From Glaciecola sp964418575 (GTDB lineage Bacteria > Pseudomonadota > Gammaproteobacteria > Enterobacterales > Alteromonadaceae), in the NCBI GenBank assembly GCA_964418575.1, contig CAYQMI010000058.1:1-23055 (forward strand): 23,055 bases of DNA, given 5' to 3'. The translations under genes were made by a program, and so were the position numbers. Below are positions 5,447 to 13,976 of this stretch, in pieces. Positions within the stretch are counted from its first letter, which is position 1, and every line of letters begins with the position of its first letter. The notes beneath the pieces are model-generated. The model was not told the origin of the DNA. It was given only the letters and a program-made list of their open reading frames with translations, and searched no databases.

Positions 5447-6442
5447 TTAGGCACGCTCAAAACTAAAACTCATCACCTCTGCAACAGAATGACAGTTCAA
5501 GGCGAGCATTAACAAGCGATCTAGCCCCACAGCAACACCGGAGCATGCAGGTAAACCAGCATTGAGTGCTTCAATAAAACGAGCGTCGATTGGGCGTTGT
5601 GGTTTCAGTAGGCTTTTGCGATGTTTATTGTCGGATTCAAAGCGTTGCTTTTGTATGTTTGCGTCGCTTAGTTCTTCAAAGCCATTGGCCAACTCAATGC
5701 CCCGAAAGTAAAATTCAAAACGAAGTGCCTGAGTGCCGCAGGGTGCTAGTTTAGCTAAAGACGCCTGAGTGGCGGGAAAATGGGTAATACATACTGGGGA
5801 TTGCTGACTTATGCGCGCTTCAATCTCTTGAGAGAATAATGCCTGTAGCAGTGTATCTTGCACCTGCGTGGCATTTGAATTGGCACTTTGTACTTGCTGT
5901 GCATATTCAGATAAACCATAGTTTGCACAAATATTCACAAGTGCATCTAGCGAGGTGTTTAAGGGGTCAATATCCAAGTAATCGATAAATGCTTGTTGAT
6001 AACTAAATTGCTGAATTTGCTCGTCATCACCGAGCTTTAACACTTGTGTAAACAGCGCGCCCACTTCGTCAATCAAGCCTTGCATCGACATGCCCTTTCG
6101 ATACCACTCCAACATAGTAAATTCAGGATTGTGTAGATTGCCTATTTCATCCTCCCTAAAACACTTTGCAATCTGAAAAATATCGGGAGCGCCTGCAGCC
6201 AATAATCGTTTCATGGCAAATTCTGGAGAGGTTTGTAAATAAAAGGTGCTTGGTTTAGCTTGCCCGGGTAATGGATGCTGAGTTTGCATGGCATCTAAAT
6301 ATACATCGGTTACCGTGCCTAAGCTAAGCGCAGGGGTTTCAACCTCCAGCACATCGCGCTCAGTAAAAAAGGCTCTTATAGATGCAATAAAGGCCGCGCG
6401 CTGGCGCAGCCTTTGTATTGTGGCAGAGGGTTGCCAGTCCAT
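5447..6442 (-). CDS. epmA: Elongation factor P--(R)-beta-lysine ligase
   Basis: EpmA (also GenX, PoxA, YjeA) is a class II lysyl-tRNA synthetase paralogue that lacks the tRNA anticodon-binding domain and attaches (R)-beta-lysine to the conserved lysine of EF-P. At 331 residues it matches the E. coli enzyme (325). Class II motifs are visible: motif 1 EVETPALSLGTVTDVYLDAM, motif 2 FQIAKCFREDEIGNLHNPEF followed by TMLEWYR, and motif 3 SGVAVGLDRLLMLAL near the C-terminus, with ANGFEELSD between. It lies five bases downstream of efp on the same strand and is surely cotranscribed with its substrate. The beta-lysine donor enzyme EpmB is encoded divergently next to efp. Nothing appears truncated. Confidence 0.95.
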   Translation of the reverse strand: MDWQPSATIQRLRQRAAFIASIRAFFTERDVLEVETPALSLGTVTDVYLDAMQTQHPLPGQAKPSTFYLQTSPEFAMKRLLAAGAPDIFQIAKCFREDEIGNLHNPEFTMLEWYRKGMSMQGLIDEVGALFTQVLKLGDDEQIQQFSYQQAFIDYLDIDPLNTSLDALVNICANYGLSEYAQQVQSANSNATQVQDTLLQALFSQEIEARISQQSPVCITHFPATQASLAKLAPCGTQALRFEFYFRGIELANGFEELSDANIQKQRFESDNKHRKSLLKPQRPIDARFIEALNAGLPACSGVAVGLDRLLMLALNCHSVAEVMSFSFERA

Positions 6443-6447
6443 TTTTA

Positions 6448-7017
6448 CTATTTTTGAGCGCGAGAGGAATATTCGCCGGTGCGAGTATCTACTTTTATCA
6501 CTTCGCCAGTTTGCACAAACAAAGGCACGCGCACTACCGCGCCGGTAGACAACGTAGCTGGTTTGCCGCCGGTACCTGCCGTGTCGCCTTTTAGGCCTGG
6601 GTCAGTTTCGGTAATTTCAAGCTCAACAAAATTAGGTGGTGTGACCGCAATTGGGCTACCATTCCACAAGGTTAAGGTACACTCATCGTTTTCAACCAAC
6701 CACTTCACATTGTCGCCAACCGCTTTGCTGTCGGCAGCGATTTGCTCAAAAGTTTCGTTGTTCATGAAGTGCCAAAACTCACCGTCGGTATATAAATACG
6801 ACAATGTGGTGTCCATTACGTCGGCGCCTTCAAAGGATTCGCCAGAGCGGAATGTTTTTTCTAAGACCTTTCCGGACATGAGCTTTCTGATGCGTACGCG
6901 GTTAAACGCTTGGCCTTTGCCCGGTTTAACATATTCATTTTCTAGAATAGAACAAGGTTCGCCATCTAGCATGATTTTAAGACCTGCTTTAAACTCGTTA
7001 GTACTGAAATTAGCCAT
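6448..7017 (-). CDS. efp: Translation elongation factor P
   Basis: EF-P of 189 residues, the normal length, which relieves ribosome stalling at polyproline stretches. The three-domain protein begins MANFSTNEFKAGLKIMLDGE; the modification loop KPGKGQ contains K34, the site lysylated by EpmA with beta-lysine made by EpmB. This matches the presence of both enzymes on either side. The C-terminal S1-like domain includes DPGLKGDTAG and GKPATLSTGAVVRVPLFVQ. AGAGGA upstream of ATG gives a good ribosome binding site. Only 36 bp separate it from the divergent epmB start, so promoter elements probably extend into the epmB coding sequence. It is followed by epmA after five bases. Confidence 0.97.
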   Translation of the reverse strand: MANFSTNEFKAGLKIMLDGEPCSILENEYVKPGKGQAFNRVRIRKLMSGKVLEKTFRSGESFEGADVMDTTLSYLYTDGEFWHFMNNETFEQIAADSKAVGDNVKWLVENDECTLTLWNGSPIAVTPPNFVELEITETDPGLKGDTAGTGGKPATLSTGAVVRVPLFVQTGEVIKVDTRTGEYSSRAQK

Positions 7018-7053
7018 TAATTCCTCTGATCCTTACACTGGATATAAATAAAC

Positions 7054-8082
7054 ATGCAGATAATACCTAAAAACATCAAACTTGTAGAGATTAACTGGCA
7101 AAAAGAATTAGCGCGGGCATTTACCACCCCCGAATCTCTGCTTGAATATTTAGGTTTAGAGCCGGAGCAATACCGTGAGCATTTTCCCGCTAGGGGCTTA
7201 TTTCCCATGCGCGTGCCCCGCCCCTTTGCTGATTTGATGCAGCATGGAAACTGGCACGACCCTTTGCTTCAGCAAGTCATACCGCGCCAACAAGAATTCG
7301 AAAGCCCTAAAGGTTTTGTGACCGACCCGCTTGAAGAACAAAGCAACGATACCCCCGGCATACTGCACAAATACCTCAATCGTGCTCTGTTAATTGTAAA
7401 AGGAGGCTGTGCGGTGAACTGCCGCTATTGTTTTAGACGCCACTTTCCGTATCAGGAAAATGCGGTGAGCAAACAAAAGTGGCTAGAGGTAATCAACTAT
7501 ATTAAAAACGATAGCGCGCTAGATGAAATTATCTTCTCTGGCGGCGATCCACTTATGGCCAAAGATACGCACCTTGCATGGCTTGCTGAACAAATAAGCG
7601 CCATAAAGCACATTAAGCGTATTCGCATTCACACGCGACTTCCGGTGGTTATTCCCCAGCGCATTAATAGCGAATTTCTGGAATGGTTTGGGGCATTAAA
7701 GCAGCAAAAAATATTGGTGCTGCATATTAACCATGCCAATGAAGTCAGTGAGTCCTTAAAAAGTCGCTGCGCTGTACTCAAACAAGCCGGAGTAACGCTC
7801 TTTAATCAAGCGGTTTTGCTGCGCGGAATTAACGATAGTGCAGAGCAGCAAATTGCGCTCAATGAAGCGGTGTTTGAAGCAGGCATATTGCCCTATTACT
7901 TACATATGTTAGATAAGGTTAAAGGCGCGTCGCATTTTGATGTAAGCGATAGTGAAGCAAAGAAGATGATGGCAGAGATAATTAAACGTCAGCCGGGCTT
8001 TTTAGTGCCCAAACTCGTTAGAGAAATCGCTGGGCAACCCGGCAAAACGCCGATTGATTTAGGATTACAGCCAGACGCTTAA
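7054..8082 (+). CDS. epmB: EF-P beta-lysylation protein, lysine 2,3-aminomutase
   Basis: EpmB (YjeK) is a radical-SAM, PLP-dependent lysine 2,3-aminomutase that converts (S)-alpha-lysine to (R)-beta-lysine for EF-P modification. The iron-sulfur ligands are in CAVNCRYC (C119, C123, C126), the SAM-binding GGDP motif is near residues 163-166, and AGQPGKTPID carries the likely PLP lysine (K331, equivalent to E. coli K332). At 342 residues it has the E. coli length, shorter than free-lysine aminomutases, as expected of the EF-P type. The ribosome binding site before ATG 7054 is weak, which suits an enzyme needed in small amounts. It is transcribed divergently from efp-epmA. No epmC is in the window. 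Confidence 0.95.
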   Translation: MQIIPKNIKLVEINWQKELARAFTTPESLLEYLGLEPEQYREHFPARGLFPMRVPRPFADLMQHGNWHDPLLQQVIPRQQEFESPKGFVTDPLEEQSNDTPGILHKYLNRALLIVKGGCAVNCRYCFRRHFPYQENAVSKQKWLEVINYIKNDSALDEIIFSGGDPLMAKDTHLAWLAEQISAIKHIKRIRIHTRLPVVIPQRINSEFLEWFGALKQQKILVLHINHANEVSESLKSRCAVLKQAGVTLFNQAVLLRGINDSAEQQIALNEAVFEAGILPYYLHMLDKVKGASHFDVSDSEAKKMMAEIIKRQPGFLVPKLVREIAGQPGKTPIDLGLQPDA

Positions 8083-8083
8083 C

Positions 8084-8257
8084 TTAAGCGTAGGTATTGA
8101 TCATGCTACCTGCGCTGCCACTTGGCGCTGACGTAGGTGCTGCCGCTTCAAGTAACTGAAGCACCGCCTGCCCTTCTTGCTTCTGCTGGTTGTTCGCCAT
8201 CTGCGCAGATTTAATTTGAAGGGTATAAGCTACACCGGATGTGCCTTGTATATCCAT
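8084..8257 (-). CDS. YjfB-like small protein (putative motility protein family)
   Basis: A 57-residue protein, MDIQGTSGVAYTLQIKSAQM followed by ANNQQKQEGQAVLQLLEAA and an Ala/Ser/Pro/Gly-rich tail ending MINTYA. The pattern, MDI start, alternating helix with Gln-rich middle and QALL/QAVLQLL, matches the YjfB family (PF14070), called putative motility proteins in Bacillus and found in many proteobacteria; their molecular role is not known. The start at 8257 is chosen because AGGA lies six bases upstream; the frame extends nine codons further without support. It is convergent with epmB, one base between the stops, and no terminator is seen there. The family call rests on recognition from memory. 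Confidence 0.6.
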   Translation of the reverse strand: MDIQGTSGVAYTLQIKSAQMANNQQKQEGQAVLQLLEAAAPTSAPSGSAGSMINTYA

Positions 8258-8395
8258 GTGTGATCCTATGATTGCTTGTAGCAAGCAGTTAAAGTAGGCA
8301 CAATTGCCTACTTAATTATTATCGACCGCATACGCGCATTTTTTAGCCATGCCTTGGCACTATTTTAATATGTGCTCAAAATTACAAAGGGTTTT

Positions 8396-8710
8396 ATGAA
8401 CAAAGTTATTGCCGCACTTAACGACAATCTACAAATTATTTACCGCAAAGCGATAGACGCCGACACTGCGCTAAATGCCTTGCAAAGCTCTGGAAAAGGG
8501 AAGTTTAATACTATTTTTGGTGACGATACGCCCTTCACCACGCGCAGCAAGCGTTTTAAAGATTACGTAGAAGAGGTCGCGGGCGATGTAGCGAATTTGC
8601 AAACACAAGAGGGCGAAATTAAGCCAAGCGAGCAAAACAACTTGCCTGCAATTGTAAAAAAATTAGAGCTATTGCTGACAACTTTAGAGCAGTTTAAAAA
8701 AACGCTTTAA
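8396..8710 (+). CDS. Small cytoplasmic protein of unknown function
   Basis: A 104-residue, largely helical protein without signal peptide or membrane segment. The middle GKFNTIFGDDTPFTTRSKRF and the C-terminal PAIVKKLELLLTTLEQFKKTL look like conserved blocks; I have the impression of homologues in Alteromonadales but cannot name a function. The ATG at 8396 has AAAGGG eight to ten bases upstream; an upstream TTG (8372) in the same frame lacks support. It stands alone between a leftward gene and a strong terminator at 8739-8765, so it is probably a single-gene transcript. Confidence 0.65.
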   Translation: MNKVIAALNDNLQIIYRKAIDADTALNALQSSGKGKFNTIFGDDTPFTTRSKRFKDYVEEVAGDVANLQTQEGEIKPSEQNNLPAIVKKLELLLTTLEQFKKTL

Positions 8711-8738
8711 ACTTCTACTTGGCGTATTTAATCGCAGT

Positions 8739-8765
8739 AAAAAGGTCGCACAAAGCGACCTCTTT
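8739..8765. terminator. Bidirectional rho-independent terminator
   Basis: Stem GGTCGC (8744-8749) and GCGACC (8755-8760) with loop ACAAA, preceded by an A-run and followed by TCTTT, serves the rightward gene ending at 8710 and the leftward gene ending at 8783. Confidence 0.8.
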
Positions 8766-8782
8766 AAATATCTCAATTAATT

Positions 8783-9682
8783 TTAAAGGCGTTCTACTGT
8801 GTATCCACGTTGTTCTAGCATAGTTAAAACACCGTCTTCACCCGCCAAATGTAGTGCGCCTACTAAAACATACTCGCGATTGTCGTCACCAAACATAGCT
8901 TCTATTTGTGGCAGCCATTTTTCGTTCCTATCAACCAGTATATCCTGATAAATCTGCGGGAAGTCTCGTTTCATTTCTTCCATGCCCACTTGCTCGAGTT
9001 TAACAAGGTTGCCGGTTTTCCATGCATCGTGAAGCTCGTTAATAGTGCCGGAGTTAATATCAATTTCTTCAAGTGTGTAGGCAATGAGGGCATCTGGGTC
9101 ACCATCGTCAAAACTATCGAGCAAAGCTATTTGGCTGTCTACCGATTCTAACCAAGCGATTGTTTTTCCTTCCTCAGACGCTTTTGCATGGTAAAAGGCA
9201 TCCACCCCCTCACTCACAAAACCTTGTGCCTGAAACTCGCTAATGGTGAGCGTGAGCATTGCGCCAGTAGCCGTCATAGCATCAAACTGAAGGATTGGTA
9301 AGTTTCTATCAATTAGGTGTTGTGTGAAAGCCTTCGCAGTTTTATCGGAAAGCTGGTCGGTAAGCTTATTACCCGGTGCTTGAAACATCACAGGGCCAAG
9401 TTTTGCCATAATTGAAGGTTCTTTAAACGCCGCTAAGTCCGTTTCAAACACTAATTCATCGCTTTCTTTAAAGGCAAATTCATAAGCTTCGTCTAGCGGA
9501 AAATCTTCGTTTGTAAGAACATGAATTGTACCGCCGAGATAGAGGTAGTCATCTCCCTTGCTGACTTTGTAAACGCTGGCCGCTTGCGCATAATTTGTCG
9601 ACAATAATGTAATCGATAATAATGTAGTCGAAAATACCGCTGCCAATAAAACTATGTTGGCTAATGTTTGCGTTGCTCTCAT
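8783..9682 (-). CDS. TraB/GumN (Tiki-like) family protein, exported
   Basis: A 299-residue protein of the TraB/PrgY/GumN family, relatives of the animal Tiki metalloproteases. An N-terminal hydrophobic segment (about 7-35, ending AQA) is a signal peptide or anchor. The family motifs are present: GGTIHVL (H54), an acidic FETD block (about 79-82), RNEKW near residue 252, and VGALHLAGEDGVL (H278) near the C-terminus; the two GxxH motifs and glutamates are the proposed metal site. Bacterial members are poorly characterised; protease activity is inferred from Tiki. The start overlaps the stop of the upstream gene by ATGA, so the two are one operon and may act together in the periplasm. Confidence 0.85.
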   Translation of the reverse strand: MRATQTLANIVLLAAVFSTTLLSITLLSTNYAQAASVYKVSKGDDYLYLGGTIHVLTNEDFPLDEAYEFAFKESDELVFETDLAAFKEPSIMAKLGPVMFQAPGNKLTDQLSDKTAKAFTQHLIDRNLPILQFDAMTATGAMLTLTISEFQAQGFVSEGVDAFYHAKASEEGKTIAWLESVDSQIALLDSFDDGDPDALIAYTLEEIDINSGTINELHDAWKTGNLVKLEQVGMEEMKRDFPQIYQDILVDRNEKWLPQIEAMFGDDNREYVLVGALHLAGEDGVLTMLEQRGYTVERL

Positions 9683-10989
9683 TCGCTTTCCTTATTTTTC
9701 ATTTGAGGCTCGGATGATATCGCTAAAGTTGCTATTCGAGCATTAATTAATTGCACGGCTTCTTGATAGGCTGGGCTGTCTACCGCTTGGTATTTATTTG
9801 CAAAGGCCTTGGCATTGAGCCCTTCATCTAAACCCTCTAAGTTGGGCAAAAATATTGCTTCACTGGCGTCTTTGCTTAGTAAAGCTTGCACGTGCAGCGC
9901 GTGCTCAGGAGAAACCGCTTGAGCCGCAAAGTGCGCGCCTGCTAAATCGGCCGCCAAATCCATAAAACTGTAACCCGAGCCACCTTCGCTTCGGTCCATC
10001 AGTTCTTTAAATTCACCCACCGCAATACTCACATTCTGCTCTGACAATAGTTTAATGCCGGCCGAATAAATAAAGTGCAGACTTAAATCTTCTCTACCCG
10101 CGAGTACTGGCGGTTGAGACGCTTTGGGAATTTTATCAATCGAGATCCCCAAATTGCCCACTAGCCTAGCAAAACGATAATTGCCAGCGTAAATGGCTAA
10201 AGCGAGCATGGCAGCCTCATTTTGCATAGTCGCATCATTTGGATTCGCCTGACTTAGCGTGGAGGCTTCTGACATCAGCGCCGACAAATAATAGGTCAAG
10301 GAGCGCGAGCCCGCATTTGCGCTTTGGGAGGGTAATTTATCAAGCACGTCTAAATAATAGATGATTTGCTGCTTTAACATCACGGTATAAGCATCTTCAT
10401 TGCTACGTCTTACTTGGCTAAGTTCAATCAGTAGTGGCTCTGATGGCGCTAAATCTAGCTTAACTCGTTGTTCGTTGATATCGAGGTTTTTTACCCACTC
10501 AAGCGCTGCGCTGGCTATGCGCGTTTGGGTATACACATTGGTAAAATATTCGAGTACCGCAAGGCTGGCATTGCCCGGCAAAGTCAGACTGCCAATTCGA
10601 ATGCTTTGAATATCAACACCGGGCGCAGAGCGCACAACTATTTCGACATTTAGATATAGATCAGTAAATATATGCCCGAGGAAATAGCTTAACTGCAGTT
10701 TAGCCGTATCTTTTTTAAACTGTGAATCTGCTTGCGCATTTCCGTGGGCTCGTTGAATAAAACCGGCTAGGCTGCGCGCTTGGGCCGGAGTAACATCAAT
10801 GGTGTGAGCACTGCGCCGGTCGTTCACAATCGCCCTTACTTGATCTAATAAAACCGGAACGCTGTCGGCTTTGTCTACCTGTTGGCTCGACGAGACTTGT
10901 AAAGAAGAGCTCGAATCTAAAAGCGCGTAACTTAATATCGCTAAACCAAAAAAAGCGCTAGTTAAAAAAATGGTCAGTGTTTTTCGCAT
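9679..10989 (-). CDS. Exported helical protein of unknown function, operon with GumN-type gene
   Basis: A 436-residue protein I do not recognise. It begins with a signal peptide or anchor (MRKTLTIFLTSAFFGLAILSYALL), followed by a Ser-rich linker. The remainder is mostly helical with no cysteine at all, so it is not a lipoprotein. Blocks such as SIRIGSLTLPGNASLAVLEY and LHFIYSAGIKLLSEQNVSIA suggest a repeat-like helical fold of TPR type in the second half, without clear TPR consensus. It is first in a two-gene leftward operon and overlaps the GumN-type gene by four bases, which argues for a shared periplasmic task or a complex. The upstream spacer (10990-11146) must hold the promoter. Confidence 0.65.
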   Translation of the reverse strand: MRKTLTIFLTSAFFGLAILSYALLDSSSSLQVSSSQQVDKADSVPVLLDQVRAIVNDRRSAHTIDVTPAQARSLAGFIQRAHGNAQADSQFKKDTAKLQLSYFLGHIFTDLYLNVEIVVRSAPGVDIQSIRIGSLTLPGNASLAVLEYFTNVYTQTRIASAALEWVKNLDINEQRVKLDLAPSEPLLIELSQVRRSNEDAYTVMLKQQIIYYLDVLDKLPSQSANAGSRSLTYYLSALMSEASTLSQANPNDATMQNEAAMLALAIYAGNYRFARLVGNLGISIDKIPKASQPPVLAGREDLSLHFIYSAGIKLLSEQNVSIAVGEFKELMDRSEGGSGYSFMDLAADLAGAHFAAQAVSPEHALHVQALLSKDASEAIFLPNLEGLDEGLNAKAFANKYQAVDSPAYQEAVQLINARIATLAISSEPQMKNKESE

Positions 10990-11081
10990 TTAGTTCGGGT
11001 AATTGGGAATGGTGTTTATGAATAGTTCTCAAATAATACCACCGATTGATTATGGCTGTCTGTAGTTGAAGCGTAATCAAA

Positions 11082-11109
11082 GCCTTGCGCTGAGAATTCA
11101 ACGCAAAGC
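11082..11109 (-). terminator. Possible terminator of the secreted-protein gene
   Basis: Read on the minus strand, GCTTTGCG and CGCAAGGC form an 8-bp stem with one G-T pair and a 12-base loop, followed by TTTGATT. It lies about 40 bases after the stop at 11147. The T-run is weak, so this is tentative. Confidence 0.4.
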
Positions 11110-11146
11110 CCTGTTTAGGGTGATTACTTAACTCAGTGCATTCTCA

Positions 11147-11908
11147 CTACGGGTGAGGACGTAGTTCACACATACCAAAACATGATTTCTGGCCCGGTGT
11201 GGTGACGCCATTCTCATAATGATAATCACGCGTAAATGTGAATGTAGAGGAAATAAACACAGCAGAAGTGGTGCCGCTGCCTAAGCCCCAGCGCTTGTAT
11301 GCATTGCGGTGCCATCGGTTCCACAGCCCTGCGCTACCTCCGCCTTGCAGCTCTTGCAATGAGTCCTCGGTTACTATGACCACTTCTATAACAACCTCCT
11401 CCTCATCGCTGCCCTCATCTGACCTACTCCCAAGCTTGAAACTCGGTAGTATTGTTCTTGTTTTTGGTGTTATAGACGTCTTTTCATCTAAACGGTTGTT
11501 TAACTTTATATATTTAACAAGAAGAGGATAGAAATCATCAATTGAGACGCCTACATACTCCGCTGCTAACGCATAGTTTTTTCTCATTAACGCAGACATC
11601 TCGTCAACAAGTGCTTCTGATGGGTCTTCGAAGCGTTCGCGTGAGTTAGAAAGCTGAATGCTTGAAGGATGGGATGCAATGTCGATAAGTGACTCTATCG
11701 CATAATATTCCTCAGTTAGTCCAGCAACATGCCCCAGGCGTGTATATGCCTCTATAGACAGTCCTAGTTTATCTGCATTTTCACTACTATTGAGCGCAAG
11801 GCGCTCTTTGTTGTCTTTATTGACTGCATCAGCTTTTTCAAGTGAGCTAGCGTTGACTTGAGTTGAGCCTAAAATAACTAGGCCGATTATTAGAATGATA
11901 TTTTTCAT
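11147..11908 (-). CDS. Secreted protein of unknown function with acidic tract and Cys-containing tail
   Basis: A 253-residue protein without recognisable domains. A clear signal peptide (MKNIILIIGLVILGSTQVNA) decides for the ATG at 11908; the frame is open to 11956, but those codons would precede the signal. Residues 21-150 are helical. Then come an acidic stretch (SDEGSDEEE, about 163-171), a hydrophobic strand EVVIEVVIVT, the segment ELQGGGSAGLWNRWHRNAYK (about 186-205) rich in Gly, Trp and Arg, an aromatic beta-like tract TFTFTRDYHY, and a tail with C243 and C247 ending CELRPHP. The order helical part, acidic linker, small basic-aromatic C-terminal module is unlike an enzyme. A LysR regulator is divergently encoded across a 435-bp spacer and could control it. 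Confidence 0.65.
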   Translation of the reverse strand: MKNIILIIGLVILGSTQVNASSLEKADAVNKDNKERLALNSSENADKLGLSIEAYTRLGHVAGLTEEYYAIESLIDIASHPSSIQLSNSRERFEDPSEALVDEMSALMRKNYALAAEYVGVSIDDFYPLLVKYIKLNNRLDEKTSITPKTRTILPSFKLGSRSDEGSDEEEVVIEVVIVTEDSLQELQGGGSAGLWNRWHRNAYKRWGLGSGTTSAVFISSTFTFTRDYHYENGVTTPGQKSCFGMCELRPHP

Positions 11909-12343
11909 ACTTTTAATATGCTCCACACAATATGAGTGAGTGTAAAATTGCAACATTCACATACTGCAAAAAACTGTGATACATCATTGCGTAACGAGTT
12001 GACGCGTTTTGCTTGATTAAAAACACAAAATACGTAAGAGCAAACTACTGTAAGGATAAATGCATGGCAAGATAAAAAATTATATTTATTAATAAGTTAG
12101 TATAATTTCTTTGATAAAATTAAAGGGGAAACAGCCTTAAAAGTCATACAAACTCTCTCTTCTTCAGCACACAATTAATGTAAATTAAAAGTCTATCAAG
12201 GCCTGTTAATCAATCACTATAGTTATATTTAACAATTTAACTCATTTCTAAATGTGATATTTTCTGACATTATTGAACTCTACACATAAAGCTTGTGTGA
12301 ATTAGAGCTTTTCGTCAAAAACATCCATAGGCAGATTACATCG
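11909..12343. other. AT-rich divergent intergenic region
   Basis: This 435-bp spacer separates the secreted-protein gene from the LysR gene. It is markedly AT-rich. A perfect palindrome TTATTAATAA lies at 12086-12095, followed by TATAAT at 12101-12106, but no good -35 is spaced correctly from it. LysR-type regulators usually bind such divergent spacers. I see no RNA gene and no coding frame with a ribosome binding site. Confidence 0.4.
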
Positions 12344-13312
12344 ATGAGACCACAAGAACTAAACTTGTTAATTGTATTTGATGCGGTGATGACTGAGGGA
12401 AGTATTAGTCGAGCTGCCGAACGCTTGTCAATGACGCAACCTGCGGTTTCAAATGCGGTGAGCCGAATGCGCGTGGCTTGGAAAGACGAACTTTTTGTAA
12501 AAGATGGCAGAAATATAAAACCCACATTACGTGCGCTCAACATGTGGTCACAGATTAAAGAGCCAATTAATGATTTAAGCGCCGTGATAAAGCCTAACGA
12601 GTTTACACCTGCCACCGCCAAGCGCACCTTTCGTATCGCACTTGCCGACATTGTGGCGCAAATGATGATGGTAAAACTGCGGCAACGCATTGAAGCACAA
12701 GCGCCCGGCATCGACATTCATTGTGTTCCATACACAATCGTAAACACTGTAGATGTACTCGAGTCGGCGAACGTTGATTTAGTATTGGGTGCGGGCAGCA
12801 TTAATCCCGGTGATATTCGCTCCGACTTTTTATTTCAGCCTACCTATGTATGTGCGATGCGCAGAGGCCATCCACTAGCCAAAAAAGACCTGTCTCTAGA
12901 TGAATTTAGCAAAGCCGATCATTTATTAGTGTCACTCTCAGGCGATACATTTGGATTTACCGACGAGGCCTTAGCGCAAAGAGGGCTTAGCCGTCGAATA
13001 GCAGCCAGTGTGAATCAGTTTTCGTTGGTAGGGCCGATGCTAGAGAGCAGTGATTTGATAGCCGTTGTGCCGCTCGGCGCAGTCTCACAAGATATTGTAA
13101 GTAAACGCATTACCGCCACAAAACCACCGCTTGATTTGCCGCCCAGCTCTGCGAATGTTTTTTGGCATAAACGCCAAGATAGGGACCCTGGTTTAATTTG
13201 GCTGAGAGAAAATGTGAAAGAAATCGTGATTGCAGCAGAGCTAAGCAATATTGATAAAGCAAAGCCCTTTTTATGCCAATTTGACCCCAGCGCCTGTGGT
13301 GAGCTTAATTAA
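12344..13312 (+). CDS. LysR-family transcriptional regulator
   Basis: A 322-residue LysR-type regulator. The winged helix-turn-helix occupies about residues 5-64 (SISRAAERLSMTQPAVSNAV is the recognition region), followed by the linker helix and a two-lobed effector-binding domain beginning near FRIALADIVAQMMM. The phrase DELFVKDGRNIKPT places it in the LeuO/NodD-like group, but the effector cannot be read. I chose the ATG at 12344 because family members start right before LNLLIVFDAV; the frame is open to a GTG at 12293, which would add 17 unusual residues. The ribosome binding site is weak. It is divergent from the secreted-protein gene and convergent with the small exported-protein gene, whose stop is 11 bases from its own. 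Confidence 0.88.
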   Translation: MRPQELNLLIVFDAVMTEGSISRAAERLSMTQPAVSNAVSRMRVAWKDELFVKDGRNIKPTLRALNMWSQIKEPINDLSAVIKPNEFTPATAKRTFRIALADIVAQMMMVKLRQRIEAQAPGIDIHCVPYTIVNTVDVLESANVDLVLGAGSINPGDIRSDFLFQPTYVCAMRRGHPLAKKDLSLDEFSKADHLLVSLSGDTFGFTDEALAQRGLSRRIAASVNQFSLVGPMLESSDLIAVVPLGAVSQDIVSKRITATKPPLDLPPSSANVFWHKRQDRDPGLIWLRENVKEIVIAAELSNIDKAKPFLCQFDPSACGELN

Positions 13313-13323
13313 TACGGCTGCCC

Positions 13324-13737
13324 TTAGTTGCTTTTGTGCTGGGTTAATGCGAACTGCGTTTGTTCGCTTTGCATGTCGTTTGCCATTGCTATCAAATGTG
13401 CTCTTGCATCTATGAGTGCAGATTCAATATTAAAATAGCTAACAGTAGCAATAAACAAATCCTCTTCGTTAAACTCCCCTGCCTCATATCCAAGCTCAAT
13501 TTCCTGCATTTGTGCACTAGCCAGAACAAAGTTTTGCTCCAATTGTCTCGCCAGCTCTATTGCTCTGGAAAAACGCTCATCATCAACCGATTGACTTTGC
13601 ACCGCTGCGGGCTCTAATTCAGTAGTCAAATTACCAGCATGCGCTGACTGACCAGCCGCTAGCGCGAAGAATGTTAGCGCCGCAATTAACCCTGTCACTA
13701 TTTTTACTGCTGTATTTGCAAATATATAAAATCTCAT
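13324..13737 (-). CDS. Small exported protein of unknown function
   Basis: A 137-residue protein with a signal peptide (hydrophobic TGLIAALTFFALAAG, cleavage expected after AHA near residue 34). The mature part is helical, acidic and Gln-rich (RAIELARQLEQNFVLASAQM), with no cysteine; it may form a coiled coil. GAAGAG precedes the ATG by eight bases. No family is recognised. It stands alone between a convergent LysR gene and 267 bp of spacer before parE. Confidence 0.6.
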   Translation of the reverse strand: MRFYIFANTAVKIVTGLIAALTFFALAAGQSAHAGNLTTELEPAAVQSQSVDDERFSRAIELARQLEQNFVLASAQMQEIELGYEAGEFNEEDLFIATVSYFNIESALIDARAHLIAMANDMQSEQTQFALTQHKSN

Positions 13738-13976
13738 GTGCTTTACTCTTCCTTGCCGTGAACTTGATGCAATCTTAGGTATAGAGACAGGGAAAGAATA
13801 ATTATGCTTTCATATGAGACACATTCATTTTTGTGATGAATTAACGACTTGATTATACTAGGAAGGTTTTAATTATAAAATACAATAACTTAAAGTCTTG
13901 GGATAGCTTAAGTAAAACTTTAAGACTGCACAGACATTACATAAAGTTAATTTGAAAGGCTATTATTAGGGAGGGG

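Noticed and set aside
6479..7051. Long rightward open frame opposite efp
   Set aside because: It is a shadow of the certain efp gene on the other strand, and its translation looks like no protein family.
12086..12106. TTATTAATAA palindrome with TATAAT as the LysR promoter
   Set aside because: No -35 at the right distance; in such AT-rich DNA both motifs are likely by chance. Kept only as a note in the spacer entry.
12280..12717. Leftward open frame opposite the LysR gene
   Set aside because: Shadow of the helix-turn-helix coding region; no ribosome binding site and no domain.
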